Of a DNA stretch of 64,000 bases, positions 1 through 11,112 are shown piece by piece. The notes under the pieces were generated by a model. That model searched no databases, had not been told where the DNA came from, and worked only from the letters and a program-made list of their open reading frames with translations. Each line of letters starts with the position of its first letter. Position 1 is the first letter of the stretch. Both the position numbers and the translations under genes were made by a program. The DNA comes from Trichoderma breve (taxonomy: Eukaryota; Ascomycota; Sordariomycetes; Hypocreales; Hypocreaceae), in assembly GCF_028502605.1 (NCBI RefSeq), contig NC_079236.1:2542001-2606000 (forward strand), given 5' to 3'.

Positions 1-44
1 GTAAACATGACCAAAACTGGCTCCTTATTAGCAAACAATCCTCT

Positions 45-68
45 CCCCCCCCCCCCCCCCCCCCCCCC
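45..68. repeat. 24-bp poly-C homopolymer
   Basis: An uninterrupted run of 24 C lies directly next to the stop codon of the minus-strand transporter gene, so that gene's transcript would read TAA followed at once by 24 G. Such a run is rare in an otherwise mixed-composition window. It may be a real G-rich 3' UTR element or a length error from sequencing or assembly. Confidence 0.9.
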
Positions 69-1670
69 TTATGGCAGAGCATCGTTCTGGAAGGCATCAA
101 TCTTGTAGCTGGCAAACTTCCTTGCTGGAACGTTGCGGGCAAACAAAATGTCCAGCTCTTCATATGTCCGGTCCTTGGACTCTGGCAACCGGAAATAAGC
201 CCAAACAAAGGTGACGAATGCAGTGCCGCCCCAGACGAAGCCAGTGTAGCCCTTGAGGTTCCACTGCGTCGGGTTCATGAAATATGGCTGCAAGACACCG
301 GCGACGATACCAGTGACAGCGTACGCATTACGAGCTAGACAGACCGTCTTTTGACGAAGGCGCGTCGAGCCAAGTTCTGCCGGAAGAGCCCAACCGAGCT
401 GACCGGCTGATAGCTGGAAGACAAAGGTCCACACCAATGTCAAGATGGCCTGGGCCAAGCCGACGTGGTGGTTGCTTGTTTTAGCGTTGAGGCCGCCAAT
501 GATGATGAGGATAGCCGACATGACGCCCATGCCAACAACATATGTCGTACGACGTCCGAAGTAAGGCATAATGAGGACCCAAGACACGATGGTGCCAAAC
601 AGAGCCATGCCGTTTCCACCGACACCGAGGTGATAGGTCTGTTCTGTGGTGAGACCAACCTGCTGGAAAAAGTAGGTTGAGTTGTAGGCAAAGTTGATAC
701 CGGAAAGGACCTGACCGGCAAACACCATGCAGGCAATCTCAGTTCGGCGAAGCTCAAAGCCCTTAAAGCAATCCCAGTACGATGTGCCGACAGAAAGCTG
801 TTCTTCTAGGTTATTGGTGTAGATAATCAAGTTGAGACTCTCCTGTAGCTCTTCCTCGGAGGGATTTGATCGGAGCTTTCGCAACGACTCCTTGGCCTCT
901 TCGTGGCGGCCCTGACGAACGAGATGCCAAGGGGTATCAGGTGCAAACCAGATAATGGGGAACAAGATCACGGGCCAAACCCACTGGACGGCAAAAGGAA
1001 TCCGATAAGACCACTCAGTCGTATTGTTGACGAGGCCAGCGAAGATACCGGCCGAGATAAGCTGACCAATGATAAAGCACATGTTGGTCCAGCTGGTCAA
1101 GTACACACGCAAAGTCATTGGTAGGACTTCGGAAGCATATGCCGGCGCGGTTGTGGCAAAGATGCCCCACGGCAGGCCACACAGCAACTCGCCGACAAGC
1201 AGGACTTTTGTGTTTGGCGCAAAGAAGACAATGAAGACGAAAGCGCTCATGGTAGCCAAGGAGCCCAGAATAACTTTAACGTGACCGAATCTGAGAACGA
1301 GATAGCCATTGAGAAGAGTACCGAAGAAGGAGCCGACGTTGGAAGCATTGCCTAAACCAGCCTGCCAGGGGGCTGAGAGCTGATAATTGTTGGTTGCCTC
1401 GTTAAAGTGGCCGTATTTCTTAGCGAATTCGGGGTAGGCGTAGAAGTTGCTCAAGAGGTTTGTATCATAACCCTCCATAATGACACAGGCAGACACAACT
1501 AGGCACCAGAAGATGGCCTTGGGATAGAGGCGCAGAGCCTTGAGAGGATGCAGGTTGTGCTCGGCCTCGGCACCCTGCTTGGCCTTGTCAGCAACCTCAT
1601 TGATGGCGAGCTTCTCATTGGGCTCAATGGGAAGATCTTCCGCGTGGGCCACGGCCAGTGATTTCTCCAT
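69..1670 (-). CDS. MFS sugar transporter, maltose/alpha-glucoside permease type
   Basis: Predicted proton-coupled sugar importer of the plasma membrane, about 533 residues, intronless. The protein has the 12-helix major facilitator layout. It carries the sugar-porter signature LPESKDRTYEELD near the C-terminus and the SEVLPMTLRVYLTSWTNMC stretch, which is typical of fungal MAL-type alpha-glucoside permeases. I start it at the ATG at 1670 (MEKSLAVAHAEDLP); an in-frame ATG 60 bp upstream adds 20 residues that do not look like the family N-terminus. The stop codon abuts a 24-bp homopolymer. It diverges from the Mpv17-like gene. The exact sugar cannot be told from sequence; maltose, other alpha-glucosides or raffinose-type oligosaccharides are possible, and an alpha-galactosidase gene lies about 2.8 kb away. 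Confidence 0.9.
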   Translation of the reverse strand: MEKSLAVAHAEDLPIEPNEKLAINEVADKAKQGAEAEHNLHPLKALRLYPKAIFWCLVVSACVIMEGYDTNLLSNFYAYPEFAKKYGHFNEATNNYQLSAPWQAGLGNASNVGSFFGTLLNGYLVLRFGHVKVILGSLATMSAFVFIVFFAPNTKVLLVGELLCGLPWGIFATTAPAYASEVLPMTLRVYLTSWTNMCFIIGQLISAGIFAGLVNNTTEWSYRIPFAVQWVWPVILFPIIWFAPDTPWHLVRQGRHEEAKESLRKLRSNPSEEELQESLNLIIYTNNLEEQLSVGTSYWDCFKGFELRRTEIACMVFAGQVLSGINFAYNSTYFFQQVGLTTEQTYHLGVGGNGMALFGTIVSWVLIMPYFGRRTTYVVGMGVMSAILIIIGGLNAKTSNHHVGLAQAILTLVWTFVFQLSAGQLGWALPAELGSTRLRQKTVCLARNAYAVTGIVAGVLQPYFMNPTQWNLKGYTGFVWGGTAFVTFVWAYFRLPESKDRTYEELDILFARNVPARKFASYKIDAFQNDALP

Positions 1671-2661
1671 GGCTCCTCTTGATGGTGGAGATTTGAAGAT
1701 CAAGAGAACAGCCTCCAACAGAGATGGCAAAAGAGGGAGGAGAAGGGGGTGTTATCAAGTGAAGAATTGTCCGTAAGAGAGACTCGAGACAAATCCGTGC
1801 TTGTCTTGACTCCTGTCTCACTCTTCCTGGCTCTCGGTCAACTTCCTTTGAAAAATGACACCCCAACGAGCCTATTTTATAGTTATTCCAGCTTCTTCTC
1901 TTTCCCCTCCATCCAGCCCAATAACGACTAGACGCCTTCAAAGAGTCCCTATCATGCTGTTGACAAACTCTTGGCCTCGTCGAAATAGCTTGCAAGGGTG
2001 GACTCGGCTCATCTTCTTCACCCCGCAATTGGCTATTCCCTACAAGGGTAGACTTAGCCTTACAAGCCTCCCCGGACTTTGTGTTTTTGGCGGCGGTATT
2101 GAGGCGCTGTGGTTTTACAGGCAAAAGTATCAATGCCCGATAATTTCCCCTTTTGGGTAATGTGAAAACGGGCGCGGGGCTGGAAGCAAGGAAGAGGCAA
2201 ATACTTTGGCGACATTTGCAGGTTGACAGGGGTATTTGCAGAGGGGGACTGAGATGAGAATGATGAAGAAAGCATCTCGCCCTGGCTTCAGGTCGCCTGA
2301 CGCTCCCAGATGTCTCGTGTCATCATGCGACGTTTGTCTTCTGTGGGCTCCACGAGCCAAAATTTGGCTATTGATGGTCTGCTTCGGATGTGTCGCCGAA
2401 CCTCGACTGGATTGGGTATGATGGCAGCGAGCCTGGAGAGACATCACCCCCCTCTCTCTAGGAGCTGTAGAATGGCGACATAGGATAGCTCCGGGCTCAG
2501 TAATTTCTCGGGGTATCTCGCGGACATGTAGGCGATGGTGTTCGTTCCCCGGGAGTGACCCCTTTTGGAATCGTACTTAACAATTCGACTGCAGTAGTTG
2601 CTCTCGTTAAACTGATGATCCTTTTGCATAGGCATCGAGAGAAATCCAGACTGTTGGTGCG
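1671..2661. other. Divergent intergenic region, no gene seen
   Basis: About 1 kb between the minus-strand transporter and the plus-strand Mpv17-like gene, so it should hold both promoters. Several overlapping ORFs up to 169 codons are open on both strands, but none shows a recognisable family or fungal splice structure. I see no tRNA. Confidence 0.6.
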
Positions 2662-3378
2662 ATGGACTCCAAAGTCACGGCCGCAACCGTTCAGGCGACG
2701 GTGCTAAATGCCCTGTCCGGGGTCTTTGCCCAAGGCATTCTGGCATATCGCAGGGGGGTTAGTAAACAGCCCCGTGGTCTGAATGATTCGCCGTTGGTTG
2801 ATATGCTGACACGAAACTGCGCTTGCATGCAGACTTTCGATGGGGTTGATCTCTCTTCCATCTTGCGCTTCATAGTGTACACGGTGCTCACAACACCTCC
2901 TAACTATAGGTGGCAGGAGTTCCTAGAGCAGACGTTTCCAACCACGACAGAGGAAAAAGAAGACAAGTCTGTCAAAGACAAGCAAGTCCAAGATGCTGTG
3001 ACAGGAACTGGCGGTAAGCTGAACATTGCCAACACGGCGGCCAAGTTCATCCTGGATCAAGCCCTTGGAGCACCAGTCAACACGCTCATGTTCATCTGCC
3101 TCATGGGCCACATGAACCTTCAAAGCTTTAACAACATCCTGAGCAGTGTCATCAGTGTGAGTAACTGAAGCTATCTCTTCGCCAGCTGTTGATAGAACCC
3201 TGAAGAGGCTGACCCAGAGTTGTAGGATTTCTGGCCCATGTTGTTCGCAGGCTATCGAGTGTGGCCGATCGTCTGTTTATTGAACTTGGTTGTCGTACCG
3301 TTTGACTACCGGCAGCTTGTTGGCAGCATTGCTGGCCTTGGATGGGGAGTATTCCTCAGCCTCAACCAGATAAAGTAG
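2662..3378 (+). CDS. Mpv17/PMP22-family membrane protein
   Basis: Two exons, 2662-3156 and 3226-3378, joined across a 69-bp GTGAGT...TAG intron, encode 238 residues. The family occupies the mitochondrial inner membrane or the peroxisomal membrane (Mpv17, Sym1, PMP22), where members form small-solute channels or support membrane homeostasis. Diagnostic features are the N-terminal Q.....LS...AQ segment, the central LDQALGAPVNTLMFI motif, and a second exon reading DFWPMLFAGYRVWPIV, then NLVVVPFDYRQLVGSIAGLGWGVFLSLNQ, which is the classic Mpv17 C-terminal block. A charged insert (EEKEDKSVKDKQ) lies between helices, as in several fungal members. Without the intron the frame stops at 3168 and loses the signature, so the splice is well supported. 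Confidence 0.88.
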
Positions 3379-4456
3379 AGGATGACCGAAGGGAGGAGAG
3401 CAGATGAGACGAGACGGAAGAACGACTTAGAAGGTATGGGAAGGAGAATCAGAGAGAAGGAGACAGAGCTCGCTACACTGAGCTCTAGCCATGGCAGCAA
3501 AGGTGCCTCGTCAACAGATTTGTGCCCCTCGAAAGGAGGTAACCTTGGGATTTTGCAATTAACAGCTGACTCCTCGGGTAGACGAACAAGAGAGAATAGT
3601 TCGTCTTGTCTCGTTGTTACTTGATATCCTAAACGGAGTCGACGTTTGCAAAGCCATACCTTCACGGAAGGATAACCGTCATCGGGTGACCCAGCACTTT
3701 AGCCGGCAAACCGTCTTCTTCGACCTTTTCCGTCGCCCAACTCTTTTCCGTCTTGGACCTCTCCACCTTTTCCGCCTCCTCGTTCTAGATAGCTTCAATT
3801 GTCCCCGTAGTTCAAAATACTAGAACTGGTATTTCCGTCGGCTGGAAGTTGCGCTTCGTCCTCAATACGGAGTTCGGCCAAGCTTTTTTCGAATGTAGTT
3901 TCTTCGCCAAGTTCCGTTTTATACCCCAGACGGGGTTGTAAATCCCCCGCGATCGCAACACAGGGGTAAAGCATCTCCGCATCGAACCCCAGAAGATCCC
4001 CATACTTTGCATTAGATCGGTGTAACCCCCAAGTACGTAACTGTCGTAGTGTGTCTGGTCATTTCTGCTGACAGAGCCAAGGAACAAAATAGGTAACGGC
4101 ATTATTACAATACCGAGTATTGCATCTCTCGTCTTCGGTAAGCCTTGGCAGAGAGCGCCAGAAGCCGAGCAATCCTCCGCCGCAAATGGCGGGGAGTATA
4201 CCGCCGGGTTGCCTAATTGTCCCGGTCAAGAGGTATCCGGAAGAATTCATCAATGACGAGAGAATAACAATGGATAGTATGTAGGCAAAATTGATATAAA
4301 ATGGCCGTGTAGAAGCTTGATTGAGTGCCATTGACCCAACTGCAACCCTTCACTTCCAGAGCTGCAAGCTAGTCGATCCGAAGTGTCTCTGCTTGACGTC
4401 CTAGGAGTTCCTTGTGCCTTCTTTTTCTTATACTCAGTTTCGGGATAAGATCAGCC
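3379..4456. other. Intergenic region, no gene seen
   Basis: About 1.1 kb between two plus-strand genes. It should contain the 3' end of the Mpv17-like gene and the alpha-galactosidase promoter. Short ORFs (up to 119 codons) lack family features. A weak upstream ATG at 4412 is in frame with the alpha-galactosidase but would place a non-signal extension ahead of a good signal peptide. Confidence 0.5.
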
Positions 4457-5945
4457 ATGACAGGTCGTTTGCTTTCGGCGCTCGTGCTCGGCTTGGGTGT
4501 GACAGGTACTGTTGCAGCTCCCAATGCCAAACGGACGTCTAGCCATGGTCATCAGTTGAAGATCATCTCCTACAAGGAGACACCCAATGGCTTCCGCAGC
4601 TCCGCCCGCGGATGGAACTCATTCGGCATCCAGGCAAACCCTCTGACTCTCCCCAGCTTCAAGTTTGACCAGGAGCATGTCATTGAGCAGTGCGACCACC
4701 TTGTTGGCCTCCCTGGATATGACACCTGCAGCTTGGACTCGGGTTGGTCTGTTGGAGATCACGGCGATGAATACGGCCGTATCCTCTACGACAACACCAC
4801 CTTCAACATCCCCGCCTTGGCAGACCATCTTCACAGCAAAGGCCTGAAGTTGGGTGTGTACATTGTACCCGGTGCCTTCTTGGAAGATGTGAACAAGACC
4901 ATCATTCACACAAACACTAAGATTGGTGATGTTTGCCACGGTAACGAAGGCCTTATCCGATGCATCTTCGACTACACACGGCATGAGACACAGCTGTGGC
5001 ACAACTCCTGTGCTGATCAGTTTGCTAAGTGGTAAGTTTCAAAGTGGTTACTCTCGTGCCAATAAGATATTTGCTCACAACGGCATTAGGAAAGTCGATT
5101 TCGTCAAACTGGACTTTGTCACCCCTGGATCGCCCGACAATGGTCAGATGCTCCCTCCTGATGGAAGTGGCTCCGTCATTGCATGGCACAAGGCCATTCA
5201 GCAGTCCGGCCGCAAGATGCGCCTGGACATCTCCTGGAAGCTTGACCGGACTCAGAAGTTCTTTAACATCTGGAACTCCAATGCCGACTCCATGAGAACC
5301 GACCAGGATCTCAACAACAGCCAGCAACCTACCTTTGTGTCATGGGAGGTAGTTCAGCGAGCCTTTGACAACTATCGTCAATGGATCATTGCTGGTCTGG
5401 AGTTCTTTGACCACCTGAACATCTATCCCGATATGGATAACCTTCTTGTCGGTAACAACGCCACCATCACCGGAATCACGGACGCACAGCGACAGACGGT
5501 CATGACACACTACATCGGAGCGGGCGCCAACCTCATTATCGGCTCTGACCTCACCCATCTCGACAAATTTGGCCGGAATTTGCTCACCAACAAGGCGGCT
5601 CACAACGTTGCCGACTTCACTGCACAGTACCCCATGCAGCCCCGCAACCCCGGCACGGGAGGACAGGATGCCAAGCAGCTGCAGGCCTGGATCGCAGGCC
5701 CTGCGCCAAACGGAAAGGCCGTTGTTGTCCTCGCCAACTACGGACCCGATCTCGGCCAGGGTGGATTCAACGGCACCAGCACCGGTGACGAGTGGGTTTC
5801 GGCTTCATGGGAGGACCTGGGCATCAAGGGAACCTATAGCGTCCACGATGTCTGGAACAACAAGAACCTGGGCAAGCAGAAGAGCGGCGTCAAGGCGAAG
5901 CTGGGACCTGGCGAGAGCGTCCTGTTGACTCTGACTCGGGCATAG
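4457..5945 (+). CDS. Secreted alpha-galactosidase-like glycoside hydrolase, family GH27
   Basis: Exons 4457-5031 and 5090-5945, with a 58-bp GTAAGT...TAG intron, give 476 residues. It should release terminal alpha-linked galactose (or a related sugar) outside the cell. The N-terminus MTGRLLSALVLGLGVTGTVAA is a signal peptide, which favours this start over the in-frame ATG at 4412. Family features are RGWNSFG near residue 45, GLPGYDTCSLDSGW, the nucleophile strand VDFVKLDFV with Asp at about residue 200, and the RTDQDLN segment near 261-267 where the acid/base Asp is expected. A beta-sandwich C-terminal domain follows. The joining codon TGG spans the intron. Several N-x-S/T sites suit a secreted protein. 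GH27 is clear; strict alpha-galactosidase specificity is inferred. Confidence 0.9.
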
Positions 5946-6910
5946 AGGTCGATGATTTTCGGTTCATTAGGTGAACAAAAGCCTGATTGAACATGTATTC
6001 GCAAATTAGATAGCTAGAGAAATAAAAAAGACATGTTAATGCAGTACCTCTGAAACGTCATCTGCATCCCGTAAGCTGTGCTGTCAACATCTGCATCTCA
6101 GAAACCGCCCCCACGGCATGTCTAACCAGGTGCTGCAGGGTAGCCCAACATGCGTGGCACTGTCAAGGATTTGATCTGCAGCATGTCTCACACCCGCATT
6201 TGCAGATAGAGAGAGACATGCATGTCGATAGTCCAGCCAGTGGTAATAATAGGAGAGCTCCAAGCGATATCCTCTTTCAGGCCTCAACACTTGCATTAGG
6301 GAAGCTTGTTAGTCTCGGAGAGCCACTGGGACTAGCCCACGAGGGCCATGACACGCATTGATGAATCCCGGTGCTGATGAAGACGAAACACATGGCCGGA
6401 CATGACATGATGAGGGAAAAGCGCCGGACATTCATGCATATCTTGGGCATGATTCAACGTTGTGAGTGCCTTAGTCGTACATACCCCGTACCCTGTAGTA
6501 CCTTAGATGAAGCAAACAATGAAATGGACGAATCAGCTCACAGAATATCAGACGGAACACGGAGAAAATAATGATACGCCATCTATCTGTGACATCTTCG
6601 TCACCAGCCACAGCATCCAGCCCAACAAAACGCCACACTAGCGGAACCACGTGTGGCTGTCACGGTACCCCACCATGCCACTTTCGGCTTGATCAGAAGA
6701 GCGTAAGGTGGTCATAACTCGCCATATAGTAGCTCCATGCTAATGACATTTGACTTTCGTCCTTCATACCGCTCCTATTAAGCTTCTTTACACTTCCTCA
6801 ACCGTTTCTCCATCCAATTCCCGTCTTTTGAGAACCCAATTGCCTCTCGTGTCTCCCCAGCGAGAGCTCATGCCGCTTCGGATTGCTCAGCTTCCAGTGT
6901 AGCAGCAGCC
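5946..6910. other. Intergenic region upstream of SEY1
   Basis: About 965 bp between two plus-strand genes. I found no gene, tRNA or notable repeat. It presumably holds the alpha-galactosidase 3' UTR and the SEY1 promoter and leader. Confidence 0.5.
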
Positions 6911-9700
6911 ATGAACGGCCACTTTTCCGCCGTCGGTGACCAGCCGGCGAACGGCAATTATGACCATGGTTGTCAGGTCATAGATGAAGAGAAGGAGTTC
7001 AAGTATGTGCCGGAAAGCTCCTGTTGTGGTGATTCGAGCCAAGGTGGAAGCTAATGCGAAATCCCTCGCCGTCATAGCCGCAACCTCAACGACTACCTCC
7101 AGACCATGCACGTTGCCGAGGCAGGCTTCAACTACCACCTCATCTCTGTGTTTGGATCTCAGTCTACAGGAAAGTCGACCCTCCTGAACCACCTCTTCGG
7201 CACTACATTCTCTGTCATGTCCGAGACGGAACGCCGTCAAACGACCAAGGGTATCTGGCTGTCCAAGAACAAGCGCGAGACAAGTGCCGGAACCCCGATG
7301 GCAGATAACATTCTCGTTATGGATGTCGAGGGTACCGACGGCCGAGAGCGTGGAGAGGACCAGGATTTCGAGCGAAAGAGCGCCCTGTTTGCCCTCGCTA
7401 CTAGTGAGGTTCTCCTGATCAACATCTGGGAACACCAGGTTGGCTTGTACCAGGGAGCCAACATGGGCCTGCTCAAGACGGTGTTTGAAGTCAACTTACA
7501 GTTGTTTTTGAAAGACAAAAAGTAAAGAACCTCGCCCCACTGGTTTACAGGCCACGAGCATTCCAAGACATGCGCCAATTGAAGCTCACGTGCTAACAGT
7601 CTACCGCAGCTCGACCCCCCGATCTCTCCTATTCTTCGTCATCCGAGACCACATTGGAGTGACACCGTTGTCGGCGCTTCAAAACACATTGATTCAAGAT
7701 CTTACGAAGATCTGGTCATCCATTTCCAAGCCAGAGGGTCTGGAGCAGTCCCGTATTGAAGACTACTTTGACTTTGGCTTTGCAGCTCTACCCCACAAGA
7801 TTCTACAAGGAGAAAAGTTTGAGAGTGAAGTCGCGCAACTGGGAGCGAGATTCACCACGGGACACCGAGTAGGAAAGGCTGACGACGGCGTTGCGGAGAC
7901 CGAGGGCGGTATTCTCCTGCCCGAGTATCACAGGAGAATTCCCGCAGATGGACTGTCGGTGTACACAGAGGGCATCTGGGATCAAATCGTGAACAACAAG
8001 GACCTCGACCTGCCAACGCAGCAAGAGCTTCTAGCTCAGTTCCGATGTGACGAGATATCTCGAGAAGTCCTGGTTGCCTTTGACCTGCTTCTGACCCCAC
8101 TTGAGGAGCAGCAGGCCCAAGCCTCTAAGCTCGGCAAGGCTATTGTGCTTCCCGATCTGGGTACCACAGCTAGCCAGGCCCGTGAAAAATGCTTCAGAGC
8201 TTTTGAAGTGCAGGCTAGCCGATACCACAAGGGCGTCTACAGCCGAAAGAAGCAGGAGCTGGAGAGCAAGGTCGACGGTCGACTCAAGGCCCTGTACCAG
8301 GGACAACTCGCAGCAGCTCACAAAGCCGGAGTCGCGGCCTTTAGCGAAGCCGTTTCAAACAAGGTAAAGGCCGGGCAAAAGGCCGGTGGAGCTTATGAAT
8401 TTGCCGAAATCGTCTCCAACGAGAAGAAGAAGACTACGGAAATCTTCAAGGCAGAGGTAGACAGCCTTGCGATTGAGGGCGTCGAGTGGACCAACTTTGT
8501 GTCTCAGAACCAGCTCTTCGAGGCTGAACTCGATGAGGTTAGCAGCAAGCTGCGCAAGGACGAAATCCGCCGGCTAGCCACGCGGGTGGAGCGTTGGGTC
8601 AAGTCACGGTTGGGCGATGCCGTCGGCCTAGAGTTCAATAAGCTAGGATCCGGCAGAGGAGGCTCGGGAGCGCCCGAGGAAGGCCAAAAGCCGGCGACGG
8701 AAAAGGACCTCTGGGACCGAATCTGGAAAGTCTTTACCGGAATAGTCAGCGAAGCCGAGACCCGGTTTGCTGACCGAGCCAAGAGCTTCGATGCCAGCGA
8801 TTCTGAAGTCGAAGTTGGCCTGTGGCGCCTCCGACGTAAGAGCTGGACGGCTCTCAGAGAGAAGATTGAGGAGGAGGTCATGGAGGGCAACATCCTCTTG
8901 AAGCTTAGGGAAAACTTCGAGGACAAGTTCCGATATGACGATGCTGGTGTGCCGCGCATCTGGAGGCCAACGGACGACATCGAGGGTATCTATACAAAGG
9001 CGCGGGAGTCTACGCTCACATTAATACCCCTTCTTTCCAAGTTCAAGCTGCTGGCTAATAACGCATCTCCGGATCTGATTGGATTCATTGGCGTGCAGCC
9101 CGCCGGAGTTGAAGCTGGCGACGAGGAGGATCTCGCTCCCATCGGCGGCGTCGATGAAGAAGAGGGCAAGAGCCTTGAGGAGGAGATGACGGTGCTGAGT
9201 GAGAATAAGCGACAAGACCTAGTCGTGCGCTTCAAGAAGACAGCCGATGGCGTCTATGTTGAGGCCAAGCGAAGCGCCATTGGCGGCATGACCCAAGTGC
9301 CGTGGTACTTTTATGTGCTGCTTCTCGTTCTCGGCTGGAACGAAATCTGGATGGGTAAGGAATATCCTTGGAAGAGACTTTTAGATTTTCCGGCTTTGAC
9401 TAACTTTTCATTCCAGTTCTGCGCAATCCGCTCATGTTCATCCTTCTCATCTTGCTTGGTGGAGGAACTTATACTGCGTGGTACCTCAACCTCCTGGGCC
9501 CCATGATGCAAATGGGCAATGCCGCTGTCAACCAGGGCATGGATATTGCTAAGCAGCAGCTGCGCGAGTTCGTCAACAATTCAGACACTGCACGACAGGC
9601 GCTGGCCATGCCCGCGAGGCAAGACAGCGACATCAGCATGGACACGCTGGATAGCCGTGGAAAGAAGAAGACTGAGTCTGAAAGCCTGGAGGACATTTAG
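6911..9700 (+). CDS. SEY1: SEY1, dynamin-like GTPase of ER membrane fusion
   Basis: Four exons, 6911-7002, 7078-7521, 7610-9354 and 9417-9700, give 854 residues, the usual Sey1 length. Sey1 (atlastin/RHD3 group) sits in the ER membrane and fuses tubules by GTP hydrolysis, keeping the reticular network. The P-loop GSQSTGKS lies at about 57-64, followed by switch-like QTTKGIWLS, the [14 protein letters not shown]3 region and FVIRDHIG (G4). A long helical middle domain follows. A hydrophobic hairpin ([11 protein letters not shown] and [19 protein letters not shown]) encoded across the last intron anchors the protein, leaving both ends cytosolic. Introns are GTATGT...TAG, GTAAAG...CAG and GTAAGG...CAG. 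Each restores the family frame and spans otherwise fatal stops. It converges on the RNase H2 gene. Confidence 0.95.
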
Positions 9701-10053
9701 ATGTGAAACAGAAAAATAAACGGAACCCGGAGGCAACATATGAGAAGAGTAAAAGCGCCCTTTGTATAAATTCTCGAGACATTGTCGGACATTGGCGGAC
9801 ACAAGAGCGTATAGCATTGATGAGCGAACAGGATACGAATAATGTCTACACAAGATAAAATAAAGCTGATTTATCCAATTCAATACTAAAATTTAACTAC
9901 CAAACGCCGATGCCCTGCCCATTGATTCCCTTTCATGATATATCTGCAACGCCGATCCGTATGCGCACCCTGGTTGAAGACTATGATTTGAAAAGTATAG
10001 TCGAAGTTGAGAAAAATCTGTCCATGCCCTGTTTTTGTCTCCTTTGATATTCT
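9701..10053. other. Convergent 3' intergenic region
   Basis: About 350 bp between the 3' ends of SEY1 (+) and the RNase H2 gene (-). An AATAAA-type hexamer lies just after the SEY1 stop (near 9714). No gene is seen. Confidence 0.5.
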
Positions 10054-11112
10054 CTAGAACGCTTCTTGACCTGCTGGGGTTCCAAACCATGACGCTAGCT
10101 CATTCCCTTGTTTTTCTTCACCCCCAGACATAAAAAAGTCGGTCAACTTGCTCGTCTCACCGTCATCGTCGGCAGGCCATTCGATTTTGACGCCGTTACC
10201 CTTGCTCTCGAGCATGTCCTTGGCGGTGCCCCAGCTAAAACGACATTCAGAGCCCCATCCAAAGAGAGGATGCATATTGTTCCTCAGCCACCCTACTGTC
10301 TTGGAATCGGATGGATATCCAGAGCCCCATTCCATGGGAGAGTCTTCAGATGGAGCCTCCTCACCGTTGGTGGCGGCAGTGGCGACCTGACGGGCGTAGA
10401 AGAGCGTTTCGAGAGCAGCGTCACGGGTGACTTTTGCGCAGACGGAGGCGGCACTGACGCAGGCGTAGAGACTATCGGCCTTTTTGGCAACGGTGACCTT
10501 GGCGGTTGGGAACACTCGTTGGAGTTTGGCCTGGTAGGTGGCTGGGGGGCCGATGGTATCGACGTATATCTCCTTGATGTTGACGCCCTTTGCGTAGACG
10601 GCGCGGATGAGATCCATGGTTGCGTCCATGGCCTGGGCGTTGAGGTTGTACGAGACGGGCTTCATCATGTTGGCACCAATGTCTCGTGCGGAAAGCGCCG
10701 TCGTAGCCCAGCCACACGACTCGTGAAGATCCGATCCGGGGGTGCACAGCGTCTCCATCAGCTGTGAGCGCACTGCTGCGGAGAGCACCTTGGAGTCGTC
10801 GAAGTGGTGCGTCTCTCTGAGCAGCGGATCTGAGATGTCGGTCGGGAGGAAGAAGATGCCGTAGACCATGGGGCCGAGGACAGGTCCGCGACCGGCTTCA
10901 TCGACGCCGAGGACGCAGGGCGGGGCCGTGGAGGGATCGGAGGGATCGGTCGGGAGGAGAGCGGGCGGGATGGATGAGTAGTGGGAGAAGGTGGCGCCGG
11001 AGATGAGGGTATCGCGGTGGGAGGAGACTGAAGGAGGGACGAAAGTGCCGGAGGAGGGCATCGTGGACGAGGCGGGGGCGGTGGAATCGGGGACGGGGGT
11101 GTCTTCTTCCAT
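10054..11112 (-). CDS. RNH201: Ribonuclease H2 catalytic subunit A
   Basis: Single exon, 352 residues. RNase H2A cuts the RNA strand of RNA:DNA hybrids and starts removal of single ribonucleotides from nuclear DNA, acting with subunits B and C. The active-site block GVDEAGRGPVLGPM starts near residue 69, with the catalytic Asp at about 71 and the adjacent Glu. IYVDTIGPP supplies a further acidic residue, and GSGYPSDSKT matches the family's SGYPSD.KT motif. CRFSWGTAK matches the conserved end of the catalytic fold. An N-terminal Ser/Pro-rich extension of about 65 residues and a C-terminal TSKLTDFF that loosely resembles a PCNA-interaction box are fungal extras; the latter is only a suggestion. 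It diverges from CENP-C. Confidence 0.94.
   Translation of the reverse strand: MEEDTPVPDSTAPASSTMPSSGTFVPPSVSSHRDTLISGATFSHYSSIPPALLPTDPSDPSTAPPCVLGVDEAGRGPVLGPMVYGIFFLPTDISDPLLRETHHFDDSKVLSAAVRSQLMETLCTPGSDLHESCGWATTALSARDIGANMMKPVSYNLNAQAMDATMDLIRAVYAKGVNIKEIYVDTIGPPATYQAKLQRVFPTAKVTVAKKADSLYACVSAASVCAKVTRDAALETLFYARQVATAATNGEEAPSEDSPMEWGSGYPSDSKTVGWLRNNMHPLFGWGSECRFSWGTAKDMLESKGNGVKIEWPADDDGETSKLTDFFMSGGEEKQGNELASWFGTPAGQEAF

Noticed and set aside
10108..10767. 219-codon plus-strand ORF opposite RNase H2A
   Set aside because: It lies wholly within the RNase H2A coding region on the other strand and has no domain of its own.
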